Shown here: positions 37,440 to 45,480 of the stretch, piece by piece
Numbering within the stretch: the stretch's first letter is position 1
Layout: every line of letters begins with the position of its first letter
Assembly: GCF_003217255.1 (NCBI RefSeq)
Contig: NZ_QJTE01000003.1
Location: 62,001 to 126,000, forward strand
Length of the DNA: 64,000 nucleotides
From: Pseudoroseicyclus aestuarii
Lineage (GTDB): Bacteria > Pseudomonadota > Alphaproteobacteria > Rhodobacterales > Rhodobacteraceae
Direction: 5' to 3'
The notes under the pieces: model-generated
Seen by the model: only the letters and a program-made list of their open reading frames with translations
Database searches by the model: none
What the model was told of the DNA's origin: nothing
Translations under genes and position numbers: made by a program

Positions 37440-38453
37440 ATGCGCGCGTTTACCATGGGTCTTGCGGCTGGCGGCATCGCCGCCCTCTGGGCGGCCGGCG
37501 CCGCGGCGCAATCGGCGGAGTACCCGCTGACCATCGAGAACTGCGGCCGGACCGTCACCATCGAGGCCGCGCCGCAAAACGCCATCGGGCTGGGCCAGAA
37601 CAGCGCCGAGATCCTGCTGCTGCTGGGTCTTCAGGACCGCATGGCCGCGACCGCCTTCTGGCCGACGAACGTCCTGCCCGAGCTCGCGGAGGCCAATGCC
37701 GAGGTGCCGTTGCTGACGGTCGAGATGCCGACGCTCGAATCCATGCTCGCGACGCGTCCCGATTTCGTCGCTGCCTCGCTGCCCTTGCTGCTGGGGCCGG
37801 ACAGCAACGTCGCCCGGCGGGACGATTTCGAGGATCTGGGCATCCCGACCTATGTCTCGCCCAGTGCCTGCTCGACCCGGCAGGACACCGGCGATATCTA
37901 CGGCAGCCGCGATGCGCTCTGGACGATGGACCAGATGTACCAGGAGATCGAGGATCTGGCCCTGATCTTCGGCGTGCCCGAGCGCGGCGAAGCCCTGATC
38001 GCCGATTTCCGTGCCCGCGAGGCGGCCCTGAGGGACCAGTTCGCCAAGACCGAGGGCCTGAGCTTCCTGTTCTGGTTCTCCAGCCCCTCGCCGGCGGATG
38101 ACGCCTATCTCGGCGGGGCGAACGGCCCTTCGGGCTATATCGCCGACCTCATGGGCGGGACCAACGCGATCCGCTCCGAGGCGGATTGGCCGACCGTCGG
38201 CTGGGAGGGGATCATGGCCGCCGATCCCACCGTCTTCGTCGTCGCCGAGCTCGACCGAGAGCGCTGGGACCTCGACCGGGCCGAGACCAAGATCGACTTC
38301 ATGACCTCCGACCCCTCGGTCAGCCAGATGGAGGCCGTGCAAAGCGGCCGGATCGCGGTGATGAACGGCGCCGCGATGAACCCCAGCATCCGCACGATCT
38401 ACGGCGCCGAGGAACTGGCCGCGCAGCTCGAGACGATCGAGCTGCCGCGCTGA
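37440..38453 (+). CDS. periplasmic substrate-binding protein, iron-complex/cobalamin ABC importer
   Basis: A 337-residue periplasmic protein with a signal peptide ending AAGAAAQS. The class III binding fold is shown by YPLTIENCGRTVTIEAAPQ, ILLLLGLQDRMAAT, PNVARRDDFEDLGIPTYV-type segments and GYIADLMGGTNAI. It overlaps a FecCD permease and ATPase by one and four bases. The substrate may be a siderophore, haem or corrinoid; several cysteines (including CSTRQ) are present. No iron or cobalamin regulatory element is recognised in the 97-base leader. Confidence 0.9.
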   Translation: MRAFTMGLAAGGIAALWAAGAAAQSAEYPLTIENCGRTVTIEAAPQNAIGLGQNSAEILLLLGLQDRMAATAFWPTNVLPELAEANAEVPLLTVEMPTLESMLATRPDFVAASLPLLLGPDSNVARRDDFEDLGIPTYVSPSACSTRQDTGDIYGSRDALWTMDQMYQEIEDLALIFGVPERGEALIADFRAREAALRDQFAKTEGLSFLFWFSSPSPADDAYLGGANGPSGYIADLMGGTNAIRSEADWPTVGWEGIMAADPTVFVVAELDRERWDLDRAETKIDFMTSDPSVSQMEAVQSGRIAVMNGAAMNPSIRTIYGAEELAAQLETIELPR

Positions 38454-39490
38454 TGCTGCACCGCCTGGCGCCGGGAGAGCCTCTGGGGCTGCTCGCGCTG
38501 CTGGGCGGCGGGGTGCTGGCGCTTGGCTTCTGCGTCGCCGCCGCGGCGGGGATCGGCGATTTCAACATCCCGCTGCGGACGGTCTTCCTCGCGGTGACCA
38601 ACAACCTCGACCTGACCGCGGCGCCGCTGGACCGGATCGAGGAAAGCGTGGTCTGGAACCTGCGCCTCAGCCGGGCGCTGGTCGCGGCGCTCTGCGGGGC
38701 CGGGCTGGCGATCTGCGGCGCGATCCTGCAATCGCTGCTGCGCAACCCGCTGGCAGAGCCCTTCGTGCTGGGCGTCTCGGCGGGCGCCTCGACGGGGGCG
38801 GTCGCGGTGATCGTGCTGGGCATCGGGGCCGGCGCCGTCTCGCTCTCCTTCGGGGCCTTTGCCGGGGCCTTCGCCGCCTTCGGCTTCGTCGCGCTGCTGT
38901 CGAACGGCACGGTGAGCGGGCCGAACCAGACGATCCTTGCCGGGGTCGCCGCCTCGCAGCTGTTCAACGCGCTGACCTCCTACATCGTGATGACCTCGGC
39001 CAATGCGCAGCAGGCGCGGGACGTGATGTTCTGGCTACTGGGCAGCTTCGGCGGGGTGCGCTGGCCCGAGTTCCAGCTGCTGCTGGCGGTGATCGCCCTC
39101 TCGCTGGTGGTCTGCATCTGGTACGCGCGCACCCTCGATGCCTTCGCCTTCGGCGACGAGGAGGCGGCCTCTATGGGCGTCTCCGTCGGGCGGGTGCGGA
39201 TCGTCCTGTTCGGCGTGACGGCGCTGATGACCGCCACCATCGTCAGCATGGTGGGCGCCATCGGTTTCGTCGGCCTCGTGGTGCCGCATGTCGCGCGGTT
39301 CCTTGTCGGGCCGCTGCACCTGAGGCTGCTGCCGGCCTGCGTGGTGCTGGGCGCCGTCTTCATGGTCACCGCCGACATCGTCTCGCGCGTGATCCTGCCT
39401 CAGCAGACGCTGCCGATCGGCGTGGTCACGGCGCTGGTCGGCGTGCCCTTCTTCTCGGTCCTGCTCTACCGCGCGAGGAACCGGATGTGA
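38453..39490 (+). CDS. FecCD-family permease, iron-complex/cobalamin importer
   Basis: A 345-residue permease with about ten membrane segments. Family landmarks are RLSRALVAALCGAGLAICGAILQSLLRNPLAEPFVLGVSAGAS near the N-terminus and GFVGLVVPHVARFLVGPLH late in the chain, the coupling helix contact to the ATPase. Its ATG overlaps the binding-protein stop (TGATG). It couples binding-protein docking to transport in a siderophore/vitamin B12-type system. Confidence 0.94.
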   Translation: MLHRLAPGEPLGLLALLGGGVLALGFCVAAAAGIGDFNIPLRTVFLAVTNNLDLTAAPLDRIEESVVWNLRLSRALVAALCGAGLAICGAILQSLLRNPLAEPFVLGVSAGASTGAVAVIVLGIGAGAVSLSFGAFAGAFAAFGFVALLSNGTVSGPNQTILAGVAASQLFNALTSYIVMTSANAQQARDVMFWLLGSFGGVRWPEFQLLLAVIALSLVVCIWYARTLDAFAFGDEEAASMGVSVGRVRIVLFGVTALMTATIVSMVGAIGFVGLVVPHVARFLVGPLHLRLLPACVVLGAVFMVTADIVSRVILPQQTLPIGVVTALVGVPFFSVLLYRARNRM

Positions 39491-40263
39491 GCGTGGTGGC
39501 GGAAAGCCTCTCCTGGCAGGCCGGCGGGCGCCAGATCCTGCAGGACGTGTCGTTGCGGGCCGAGCCGGGCGAGACCCTCGGCCTGATCGGGCCGAACGGT
39601 TCGGGCAAATCCTCGCTCCTGCGGCTGCTGGCCGGGCTGCGCAGGCCCGGGGCCGGACGGGTCGAGATCGACGGGCAGGACATCGCGCGGCTGTCGCGCC
39701 GGGACATGGCCCTGCGGGTCGCGCTGGTCCAGCAGCAGTCCACCACCGAGGCCAATGTCACCGCCCGCGACGTCGTGCGGCTGGGCCGCACGCCGCATCG
39801 CGGCGCGCTGGCCGGCTGGACCGCTGCCGACGAAGAGGCCGTGGCGCAGGCCCTCGCCGGGGTCGGCATGCAGCATGCCGCGACCCGCATCTGGCGCACC
39901 CTCTCGGGGGGCGAGCGCCAGCGCATCCAGATCGCCCGCGCCCTGGCGCAGAAGCCCTCGGTGCTGTTCCTCGACGAGCCGACGAACCACCTCGATATCG
40001 AGCATCAGATCGCCATCCTGCGGCTGGTGCGCGACCTGCGGCTGACCAGCGTGGTGGCGCTGCACGACCTCAATCATGCCGCGACCTTCTGCGACCGCAT
40101 CGTCGTGCTGCAGAAGGGCCGGCACATTGCCGCCGGCACGCCGGACGAGGTTCTGACCGAGGACATGCTTGCCCGCGTCTTCTCTGTGGCGGGGCGCGTC
40201 CGCCCCTCGCCCTACCGGCCGGGGCCGGAGATCCACTTTCTCGTCGACGCGCCCGAGGCCTAG
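39487..40263 (+). CDS. ATP-binding subunit, iron-complex/cobalamin importer
   Basis: A 258-residue ATPase (FepC/BtuD/FhuC type) with Walker A GPNGSGKSSLLRLL, signature LSGGERQRIQIARAL, Walker [13 protein letters not shown] and the H-loop in ALHDLNHA. Translation starts with GTG at 39487 overlapping the permease stop (GTGA). Its TAG stop is shared with the convergent rhodanese gene in a single CTAG tetramer. Confidence 0.94.
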   Translation: MSVVAESLSWQAGGRQILQDVSLRAEPGETLGLIGPNGSGKSSLLRLLAGLRRPGAGRVEIDGQDIARLSRRDMALRVALVQQQSTTEANVTARDVVRLGRTPHRGALAGWTAADEEAVAQALAGVGMQHAATRIWRTLSGGERQRIQIARALAQKPSVLFLDEPTNHLDIEHQIAILRLVRDLRLTSVVALHDLNHAATFCDRIVVLQKGRHIAAGTPDEVLTEDMLARVFSVAGRVRPSPYRPGPEIHFLVDAPEA

Positions 40264-40649
40264 CCGGGCATCTCGACCGGCAGATCGGCGGCCTTCCAGC
40301 CGTTCAGCCCGCCCGCGATCACATCCGCCTCGTAGCCCATGCGCCGCAGCGTCGCCGCCGCAAGGGCGGCCCGTCCGCCGGCGGCGCAGAGGACATGGAC
40401 CGTGCCCTTGCCCTGCTGCCCGGTCAGCCGCGGCTCCGCCGTGTCCAGCGTCGCATCGGCCCGCGTCTCGAGGATGCCGCGCGGCAGGTTCAGCGCGCCG
40501 GCGACTGCGCCGTTCTGCGCCAGCTCCGACGGCTCGCGCACGTCGAGGATCAACCCGCCGGCGCTGGCATCGGCCTGCGCCTCGGCCGGCTCGATCGTTC
40601 CGACCTGCGTGCGCGCCTCGGCCACGAGGTCCTTCAGCGTCATGCCCAT
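40260..40649 (-). CDS. single-domain rhodanese, persulfide operon
   Basis: A 129-residue sulfurtransferase. LDVREPSELAQNG and the active-site cysteine at residue 88 in VLCAAGGRAA are evident; GGLNGWKAADLPVE is the typical C-terminus. It is the last gene of the operon pmpA-pmpB-blh-rhodanese, starting 11 bases after the metallo-hydrolase stop, so it likely acts on persulfide or thiosulfate in sulfide detoxification. Start at 40649 follows AAGGA; ATG 40643 is an alternative. Confidence 0.92.
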   Translation of the reverse strand: MGMTLKDLVAEARTQVGTIEPAEAQADASAGGLILDVREPSELAQNGAVAGALNLPRGILETRADATLDTAEPRLTGQQGKGTVHVLCAAGGRAALAAATLRRMGYEADVIAGGLNGWKAADLPVEMPG

Positions 40650-40660
40650 GGGCTGTCCTT

Positions 40661-41578
40661 TCAGAAACGGTTCACCGGAAACTTGAGATAGGCCTCGCCG
40701 TCCTCCTCGACAGGGGGAAGGCGACCGCCGCGCAGGTTGATCTGCAACGCCGCGAGCATGTTGGTCGGCAGGGCCAGCCCGGCATCGCGGCTGTCGCGCC
40801 GGGCAATCCATGCCTCGCGCTGGGTGCCGTTGCGGACATGCGTGTTCTCGGCCCGGTGCCGCGCCACCGTCGCCTCCCATTCGGGGGTGCTGCGGGTCTT
40901 CGTGCCGTAGTCGTGGCCGATGAAAAGGCGCGTCTGCTCGGGCAGGGCGAGAATGGCCTGGATCGAATCCCACAGCGCCGCGCTGTCCCCGCCCGGAAAG
41001 TCGGCCCGCGCGGTGCCGGCGTCGGGCTGCATCAGCGTGTCGTGGATGAATCCGGCGTCGCCGCAGAGGTAGCTGATCGACCCCAGCGTGTGACCCGGCG
41101 AGAACATCACCCTCAGGCTGCAGTCGCCCAGCGGCAGCACGGCGTCATCCTCGAGCAGGCGGTCGTAGTCGCGGGCCGGGTCGAAGGCGCCGGGCAGGTT
41201 GTAGAAGCCGGCCCAGAGGGTAGCGATCTCGGCGGTGCGGGCGCCGATCGCCGTGGTGGCGCCCGTCCGCTCCTTCAGCAGGGCCGAGGCGGTGACGTGA
41301 TCGGCATGGGGATGGGTGTCGAGGATCCAGGCCACCTCCAGCCCCTGCGCGCGCACCAGGTCCAGCACCTGCTCCATGCTGCGGGTCGAGAAGCGGCAGG
41401 CGCGCAGGTCGAAGTTCCAGACCACGTCGATCAGCGCCGCCTGCCGCGTCGCGGGATCGGCGCAGACATACTGGACCGAGCCGGTAGCAGGGTCGTGGAT
41501 GCCCCAGACATCGGGGCTCCCCGATCCGGTGGAGGGGGAGTGCCGCATCAGGGGCTGCTCGGTCCGGCTGTCGGTCAT
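40661..41578 (-). CDS. Blh-type persulfide dioxygenase (metallo-beta-lactamase fold)
   Basis: Oxidises glutathione persulfide to sulfite in the ETHE1/Blh family. The 305-residue protein has the metal motif HPHADH in LDTHPHADHVTASALL, the second-shell FSPGHTLGSISYLCGDAG and the third in IGHDYGTKTRS. The N-terminal YVCADPATRQAALIDVV and C-terminal LALPTNMLAALQINLRGGRLPP are typical of Blh. Start is at 41578, overlapping the upstream pmpB stop by four bases. It is in a cluster whose regulator is a two-cysteine ArsR, supporting the persulfide role. Confidence 0.9.
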   Translation of the reverse strand: MTDSRTEQPLMRHSPSTGSGSPDVWGIHDPATGSVQYVCADPATRQAALIDVVWNFDLRACRFSTRSMEQVLDLVRAQGLEVAWILDTHPHADHVTASALLKERTGATTAIGARTAEIATLWAGFYNLPGAFDPARDYDRLLEDDAVLPLGDCSLRVMFSPGHTLGSISYLCGDAGFIHDTLMQPDAGTARADFPGGDSAALWDSIQAILALPEQTRLFIGHDYGTKTRSTPEWEATVARHRAENTHVRNGTQREAWIARRDSRDAGLALPTNMLAALQINLRGGRLPPVEEDGEAYLKFPVNRF

Positions 41579-42018
41579 CCTGTCGTGTCCTTCGGTCGTG
41601 AAGCAAGGGGGCGCTTGATCCTCGTGCCAAGCCAGAGGCCGAGGAGCATCGCCGGGAGAAAGGCCAGCGTGCCGGGATCCAGCAGCGGCAAGGCGGTCCA
41701 GGCGGGGCCGGGGCAGAAGCCGCCGATGCCCCAGCCGATGCCGAAAAGCAGCGATCCGGCGACCAGCGGGCGGTCGATGCGGGTGGAGGCCGGCAGGTCG
41801 TAGCGCGCCCCGAGCAGCGGGGCGGGGCGCCGCCAGGCCAGGCGGTATCCGGCAAAGGCGGTCACCGTGGCGCCGCCCATCACGAAGGCCAGGCTGGGGT
41901 CCCAATGCCCCGCGAGGTCGAGGAAGTTCAGCACCTTGGCCGGGTCCGACATGCCGGAGATGACGAGGCCCAGGCCGAAGATCAGCCCGCTCAAAAGGCC
42001 CGCCACCGCGCGCATCAC
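41575..42018 (-). CDS. PmpB-like YeeE/YedE membrane protein
   Basis: A 147-residue protein with four membrane segments, the second half of a split YeeE/YedE-type sulfur transporter. It contains GLGLVISGMSDPAKVLNFLD and the cysteine motif GIGGFCPGPAW, both characteristic. In other alphaproteobacteria the pmpA-pmpB pair lies with bigR and blh and is proposed to export sulfite or import sulfur compounds. It overlaps its partner by four bases. Confidence 0.9.
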   Translation of the reverse strand: MMRAVAGLLSGLIFGLGLVISGMSDPAKVLNFLDLAGHWDPSLAFVMGGATVTAFAGYRLAWRRPAPLLGARYDLPASTRIDRPLVAGSLLFGIGWGIGGFCPGPAWTALPLLDPGTLAFLPAMLLGLWLGTRIKRPLASRPKDTTG

Positions 42019-42473
42019 GCGGCGCCCAACCCGTGGCGGAGGACGAAAACGGTCGCGAAAGCCGCGGCCATGAAAAGCGCGACTGCCGCCGCGGATCGGC
42101 GCGATAGCCGGGCCAGCCCGCAGACGCCGTGCCCAGAGGTGCAGCCCGATCCCAGCGCCGTGCCCAGCCCGACCAGAAGCCCCGCTGCCGCCATGCCCGG
42201 AAGCGAGGCGGGCACCGTCTGCGGCACGCCATTCCCGGCCAGCATCAGGACCACCGGCGCCGCGATCAGCCCGGCGAGAAAGGCAAGCCGCCAGCCCCAG
42301 TCCTGCGCCGCGCCGGGCATCGGCACCAGCCGGCCCATCATGCCGGAGGTAATCCCGGCGATCCCGGCGATGCGGCCCAGCAGCGCCATGACCATCACCG
42401 CGCTCAAGCCGATCAGGATGCCGCCGCCCAGAGAGGCAAGGGGGGTGAAACTCGTGACCTGATGCAGCTCCAT
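42015..42473 (-). CDS. PmpA-like YeeE/YedE membrane protein
   Basis: A 152-residue, four-segment membrane protein forming the first half of the YeeE/YedE-type transporter. Its cysteine motif GSGCTSGHGVCGLARLSRRS and GGGILIGLSAVMVMALLGRIAGIAGI are typical. It is first in the operon, 53 bases from the palindromic operator, and divergent from the ArsR regulator. Confidence 0.9.
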   Translation of the reverse strand: MELHQVTSFTPLASLGGGILIGLSAVMVMALLGRIAGIAGITSGMMGRLVPMPGAAQDWGWRLAFLAGLIAAPVVLMLAGNGVPQTVPASLPGMAAAGLLVGLGTALGSGCTSGHGVCGLARLSRRSAAAVALFMAAAFATVFVLRHGLGAA

Positions 42474-42525
42474 CGGCGCCTCCCGCTGCGGCGCCTGTTG
42501 CGGCGGCGCCCTCGACGTCCTACGT

Positions 42526-42541
42526 ATTAGGAGGTTCTAAT
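42526..42541. promoter_or_regulatory. ATTAG-N6-CTAAT palindrome, likely operator of the persulfide regulator
   Basis: A perfect five-base inverted repeat separated by six bases (centre 42533.5), in the 85-base divergent gap between pmpA and the ArsR gene, 18 bases before the ArsR ATG. It also overlaps GGAGG of that gene's leader. An AT-rich palindrome in such GC-rich DNA is a good operator for BigR/SqrR-type proteins. Confidence 0.7.
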
Positions 42542-42558
42542 GCAGTCAAGGCGCGCGC

Positions 42559-42906
42559 ATGGCCCTCGAAGAGATCCCCGTCGAGATGCTCGCAAAGCGG
42601 GCCGACCGCGTGGCCAGCCGCCTGTCGCACCTAGCCAATGCCAGACGTCTGCTGATCATGTGCGAGCTGTCGAGGGGCGAGCGGACGGTCGGTGCGCTGC
42701 AGGCAGCGGTCGGCCTGGGGCAATCGGCGCTGAGCCAGCACCTGGCGCGGCTGCGCGCGGCGGGCATGGTGACGACCCGGCGCGAGGGCCGGGCGATCTA
42801 CTACCGCATCGAGGATCCGGAGGTGCAGCGTATCCTGTCCGCCCTCTGCGCAGCTTTCGCGGACGACGCAGGGCGCCCGGCGACTGGCGCCGGCGCGGCA
42901 TCATGA
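42559..42906 (+). CDS. ArsR-family persulfide-responsive repressor (SqrR/BigR-like)
   Basis: A 115-residue winged-helix protein. The fold is seen as ANARRLLIMCELSRGERTVGALQ and GQSALSQHLARLRAAGMV then GRAIYYRIEDPEV. Cys35 and Cys97 are the only cysteines and lie in the positions expected for the two redox-sensing cysteines of SqrR/BigR, which form a tetrasulfide bridge in persulfide. Spacing is 62 residues versus about 66 in SqrR. It is divergent from the pmp-blh operon, matching its expected target. Confidence 0.88.
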   Translation: MALEEIPVEMLAKRADRVASRLSHLANARRLLIMCELSRGERTVGALQAAVGLGQSALSQHLARLRAAGMVTTRREGRAIYYRIEDPEVQRILSALCAAFADDAGRPATGAGAAS

Positions 42907-42923
42907 CAGTGTCGGAAAAGAAC

Positions 42924-42998
42924 TGGCTGGGGCGGTAGGATTCGAACCTACGATACACGGTACCAAAAACCGATGCCTTACCACTTGGCTACGCCCCA
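42924..42998 (-). tRNA. tRNA-Gln (anticodon TTG)
   Basis: On the minus strand the 75-base gene begins TGGGGCGTAGCC and ends CGCCCCAGCCA with the CCA encoded. The acceptor stem pairs seven bases, the T arm contains GGTTCGAATCC, the D arm GCCAAGTGGTAAGGC, and the anticodon loop TTTTGGT reads TTG, decoding CAA. It lies between the persulfide regulator and the kpsE-like gene. Confidence 0.95.
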
Positions 42999-43079
42999 GC
43001 AGTGCGGCGCTGTCTATCCAGCTTGCCCGGGACGATCAAGAGCGGAACGCCGAAAATCGGCAGCGGGCGTGGCGTCACC

Positions 43080-44717
43080 TCAGGCGCTCATCTGTTCGCG
43101 CAGGATGGAGGCGGTGAGCGACAGCATCAGGTAGATGCCGGCGAAGATCGCGAGGGCGAGCGCCGTGTTCTGCGCGGCGCGCGGATAGGTCGGGCGGTCG
43201 GGCGGCAGCGGCTCCACCCCGACGCTGAGGTAGCGGACCTGGCGATTCGCCTCGGTGCGGGCGCTTTCCATCTGCTGCAGCGCCTGCTGCACCATCACGG
43301 TCTGGAAGGTGTAGTTCTCTTCGGCGAGCCGTAGCTCGGTGTTGCGCTGCGCCAGAGAGACGCCGGCCTCGGTCTCTTCGGTCATCTCGCGCCGCAGGTC
43401 GGCGATCAGCGCGGTGATTCCGTCGATCCGGCCCCGCAGGGCCCCGACCTGCGCCGCATTGGGCTCGGCGACGGAGAGGCGCGACTGCAGGCGCAGCTCC
43501 AGCTGCTGACGTTCGGTCTGCAGGGCGCCGATCTGCTGCGTGCGGGCGGCTGTCTCGCCCACGGGGTCGATCTGCTGGACCGCGCCCTGGATGCGCAGCC
43601 ATTCGTCCAGCGCGTCGGCGCGCCGGGCCTCGGCCTCGCGGTAGCTGGCGCGGGCGCCGTCCATCTGGTCGGCGCGCAGGCGCTGGGTCAGCTGGTCGAC
43701 CTGCTCCTCGGCATAGCCGATCAGCGCGCCCGAGAAGCGGGCCGAAACCTCGGGTTCGGCGGCGATGACCTCCATCCTGACGATGCCCTCGGTGGGATCG
43801 TAGGACAGCCGCACGGAGCTGCGGTAGCGCGCGAAGGTCTCTTCGTCGCTGGCCTGCGGCGGCAGGCGCTTCAGCGGGTCGATGAAGGGCTGGGCGAAAT
43901 GGGCGCGGAACCCTTCCTCGCGGTCCAGCCGCAGCATCGCGGCGCGCGAGGAGAGGTAGGACTGCACCGTGATGCTGTCCTGCTGGGTGGCCATGGAGGT
44001 GCCCTGGAACAGCCCGCCCAGTCCGGCGGCGGCATTCGAGGCCTCGGCCTTCTGGATCACGAATTCCGAGGTCGTGGCATACATCGGCGTCGCCACGGCG
44101 AAGAAGTACCAGCCGGTCACCATGGTGGGCAGCAGCACCATGACCGCCAGCCGCGCGGCCAGCATCAGGCTGCGCCGCCGGCGACGCTGTGCGAGCTCCT
44201 GCTGGATGGTCGAGACATCGGCCGCTGTCACCGGGTTCGGCGCGGCCCCCGGAAGCACGCCTGCAGGCGCTGCCCGAGGCGCCTCGGGGGGCGCGCCGGG
44301 GCCGGGCGGCGGCCCGTCGACCGGCACCGGGTCCGGCGGCCCTTCGGGCAGGGGGGGCGCACCGGCTGGAGCGGCGGGCTGGGTCGCGGGCTGCGTCTGC
44401 CCGCGCCGCGCCCCGATCTCGACCCCCTGGGCGCGCAGCTGCCGCACCGCGTCGAGGTCCGAGGTCACGGCAAGGCCCCGCCGCTGCGCCTCGCGCCGCG
44501 CGCCGCGCAGCTGGCGGCCCGACAACCCCTCGCGCGCGGGGGGCTCGATCTCCTGCGGCGGGGTGGGCGGCGCGGGCTCCGGTAGGGCGGGCGGCGGCGC
44601 GGACCCGGAATCCGGCTCGGGCGGCGCCTCCACGCGGATGGCCGCGCCCGCGGCGGCGCGGTGCAGGGGGCCCCCCCGCTGCAGTCGGTATCGCATCAGG
44701 CTAGGCATCGTAGTCAT
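43080..44717 (-). CDS. KpsE/Wzc-type polysaccharide export (PCP) membrane protein
   Basis: A polysaccharide co-polymerase for capsule export, about 545 residues. There is a long Pro/Ala/Arg-rich cytoplasmic N-terminal extension (about 180 residues), a first membrane segment LAARLAVMVLLPTMVTGWYFFAV (about 183-208), a periplasmic coiled-coil region (QTERQQLELRLQSRL, and TEEGIVRMEV-type stretches) and a second segment near the C-terminus (ALALAIFAGIYLMLSL). ATG at 44717 has AAGG upstream; MPSLMRY at 44708 and MRYRLQ at 44696 are alternatives. It overlaps the KpsT-like gene. The permease KpsM is not adjacent. Confidence 0.85.
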   Translation of the reverse strand: MTTMPSLMRYRLQRGGPLHRAAAGAAIRVEAPPEPDSGSAPPPALPEPAPPTPPQEIEPPAREGLSGRQLRGARREAQRRGLAVTSDLDAVRQLRAQGVEIGARRGQTQPATQPAAPAGAPPLPEGPPDPVPVDGPPPGPGAPPEAPRAAPAGVLPGAAPNPVTAADVSTIQQELAQRRRRRSLMLAARLAVMVLLPTMVTGWYFFAVATPMYATTSEFVIQKAEASNAAAGLGGLFQGTSMATQQDSITVQSYLSSRAAMLRLDREEGFRAHFAQPFIDPLKRLPPQASDEETFARYRSSVRLSYDPTEGIVRMEVIAAEPEVSARFSGALIGYAEEQVDQLTQRLRADQMDGARASYREAEARRADALDEWLRIQGAVQQIDPVGETAARTQQIGALQTERQQLELRLQSRLSVAEPNAAQVGALRGRIDGITALIADLRREMTEETEAGVSLAQRNTELRLAEENYTFQTVMVQQALQQMESARTEANRQVRYLSVGVEPLPPDRPTYPRAAQNTALALAIFAGIYLMLSLTASILREQMSA

Positions 44718-45354
44718 AAAGCGCCTTGTCCTCTGCCAGGCTGTCGAAGAGGTGCAGCCGTCCGAAGCGCAGGACGGCAGCGCTGCGGGCATAGCGTTCC
44801 AGCACCTTCGCTTGGTGCGAGACGATCACCACGGTCGTGCTCTCCAGCCGCTCGCGCAGGATCTGCGACGCGCGGCGGTTGAAGCCGGCGTCGGTGGTCT
44901 GCGGCATCCCTTCGTCGATGAGGTAGATGTCGAAATCCAGCGCCAGCATCAGCGCGAAGCTGAAGCGCGCCCGCATGCCCTGGCTGTAGACGCCGACCGG
45001 CCTGTCGAAATACTCCGCAATGCCGCAGATCCAGCGGCAGAAGGCTTCGACGTAGTCGGGATCCATGCTGTAGAGGCGGGCGATGTAGCGGCAGTTCTCG
45101 CGCGCGGTATGGCGCGGCACGAGGCCGCCCATGAAGCCGAGCGGGAAGGAGACGCGGGCCCGGCGGTCGATCCGCCCCTCGTCCGGCTTCTCGAGGCCCG
45201 CCATCAGGTTGATCAGCGTCGTCTTGCCGGTGCCGTTGGGCGCGAGGATCCCGAGCGAGCGGCCGAGATCGACCCGGAAGGAGGCCCGGTCGAGGATGAT
45301 CTTGCGCTGCGTTCCGGTCCAGAACGATTTGCTGACATTGCTGAATTCCAGCAT
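44701..45354 (-). CDS. KpsT-type capsule export ATPase
   Basis: A 217-residue ATPase of the polysaccharide-export group. Walker A is LAPNGTGKTTLINLM (an Ala replaces the usual Gly at its first position), signature YSQGMRARFSFAL and Walker B FDIYLIDEGMPQTTD, the last being the KpsT-specific form. It drives export of polysaccharide together with a KpsM permease and the KpsE-like protein downstream. No KpsM is found here: the upstream neighbour is nhaA on the same strand. Confidence 0.9.
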   Translation of the reverse strand: MLEFSNVSKSFWTGTQRKIILDRASFRVDLGRSLGILAPNGTGKTTLINLMAGLEKPDEGRIDRRARVSFPLGFMGGLVPRHTARENCRYIARLYSMDPDYVEAFCRWICGIAEYFDRPVGVYSQGMRARFSFALMLALDFDIYLIDEGMPQTTDAGFNRRASQILRERLESTTVVIVSHQAKVLERYARSAAVLRFGRLHLFDSLAEDKALYDYDA

Positions 45355-45480
45355 CGGTGCCCCGCCGGCCGCCCCGAGGGGCGACCAGTCCGCCCCGCCT
45401 GAGGGGGCGACCTTAGACCAAAGTTGGTGAACCTTGGGTGAACGGCCCCGGGCGGATCGCGCCGGGGGCCATCCGGAGCG

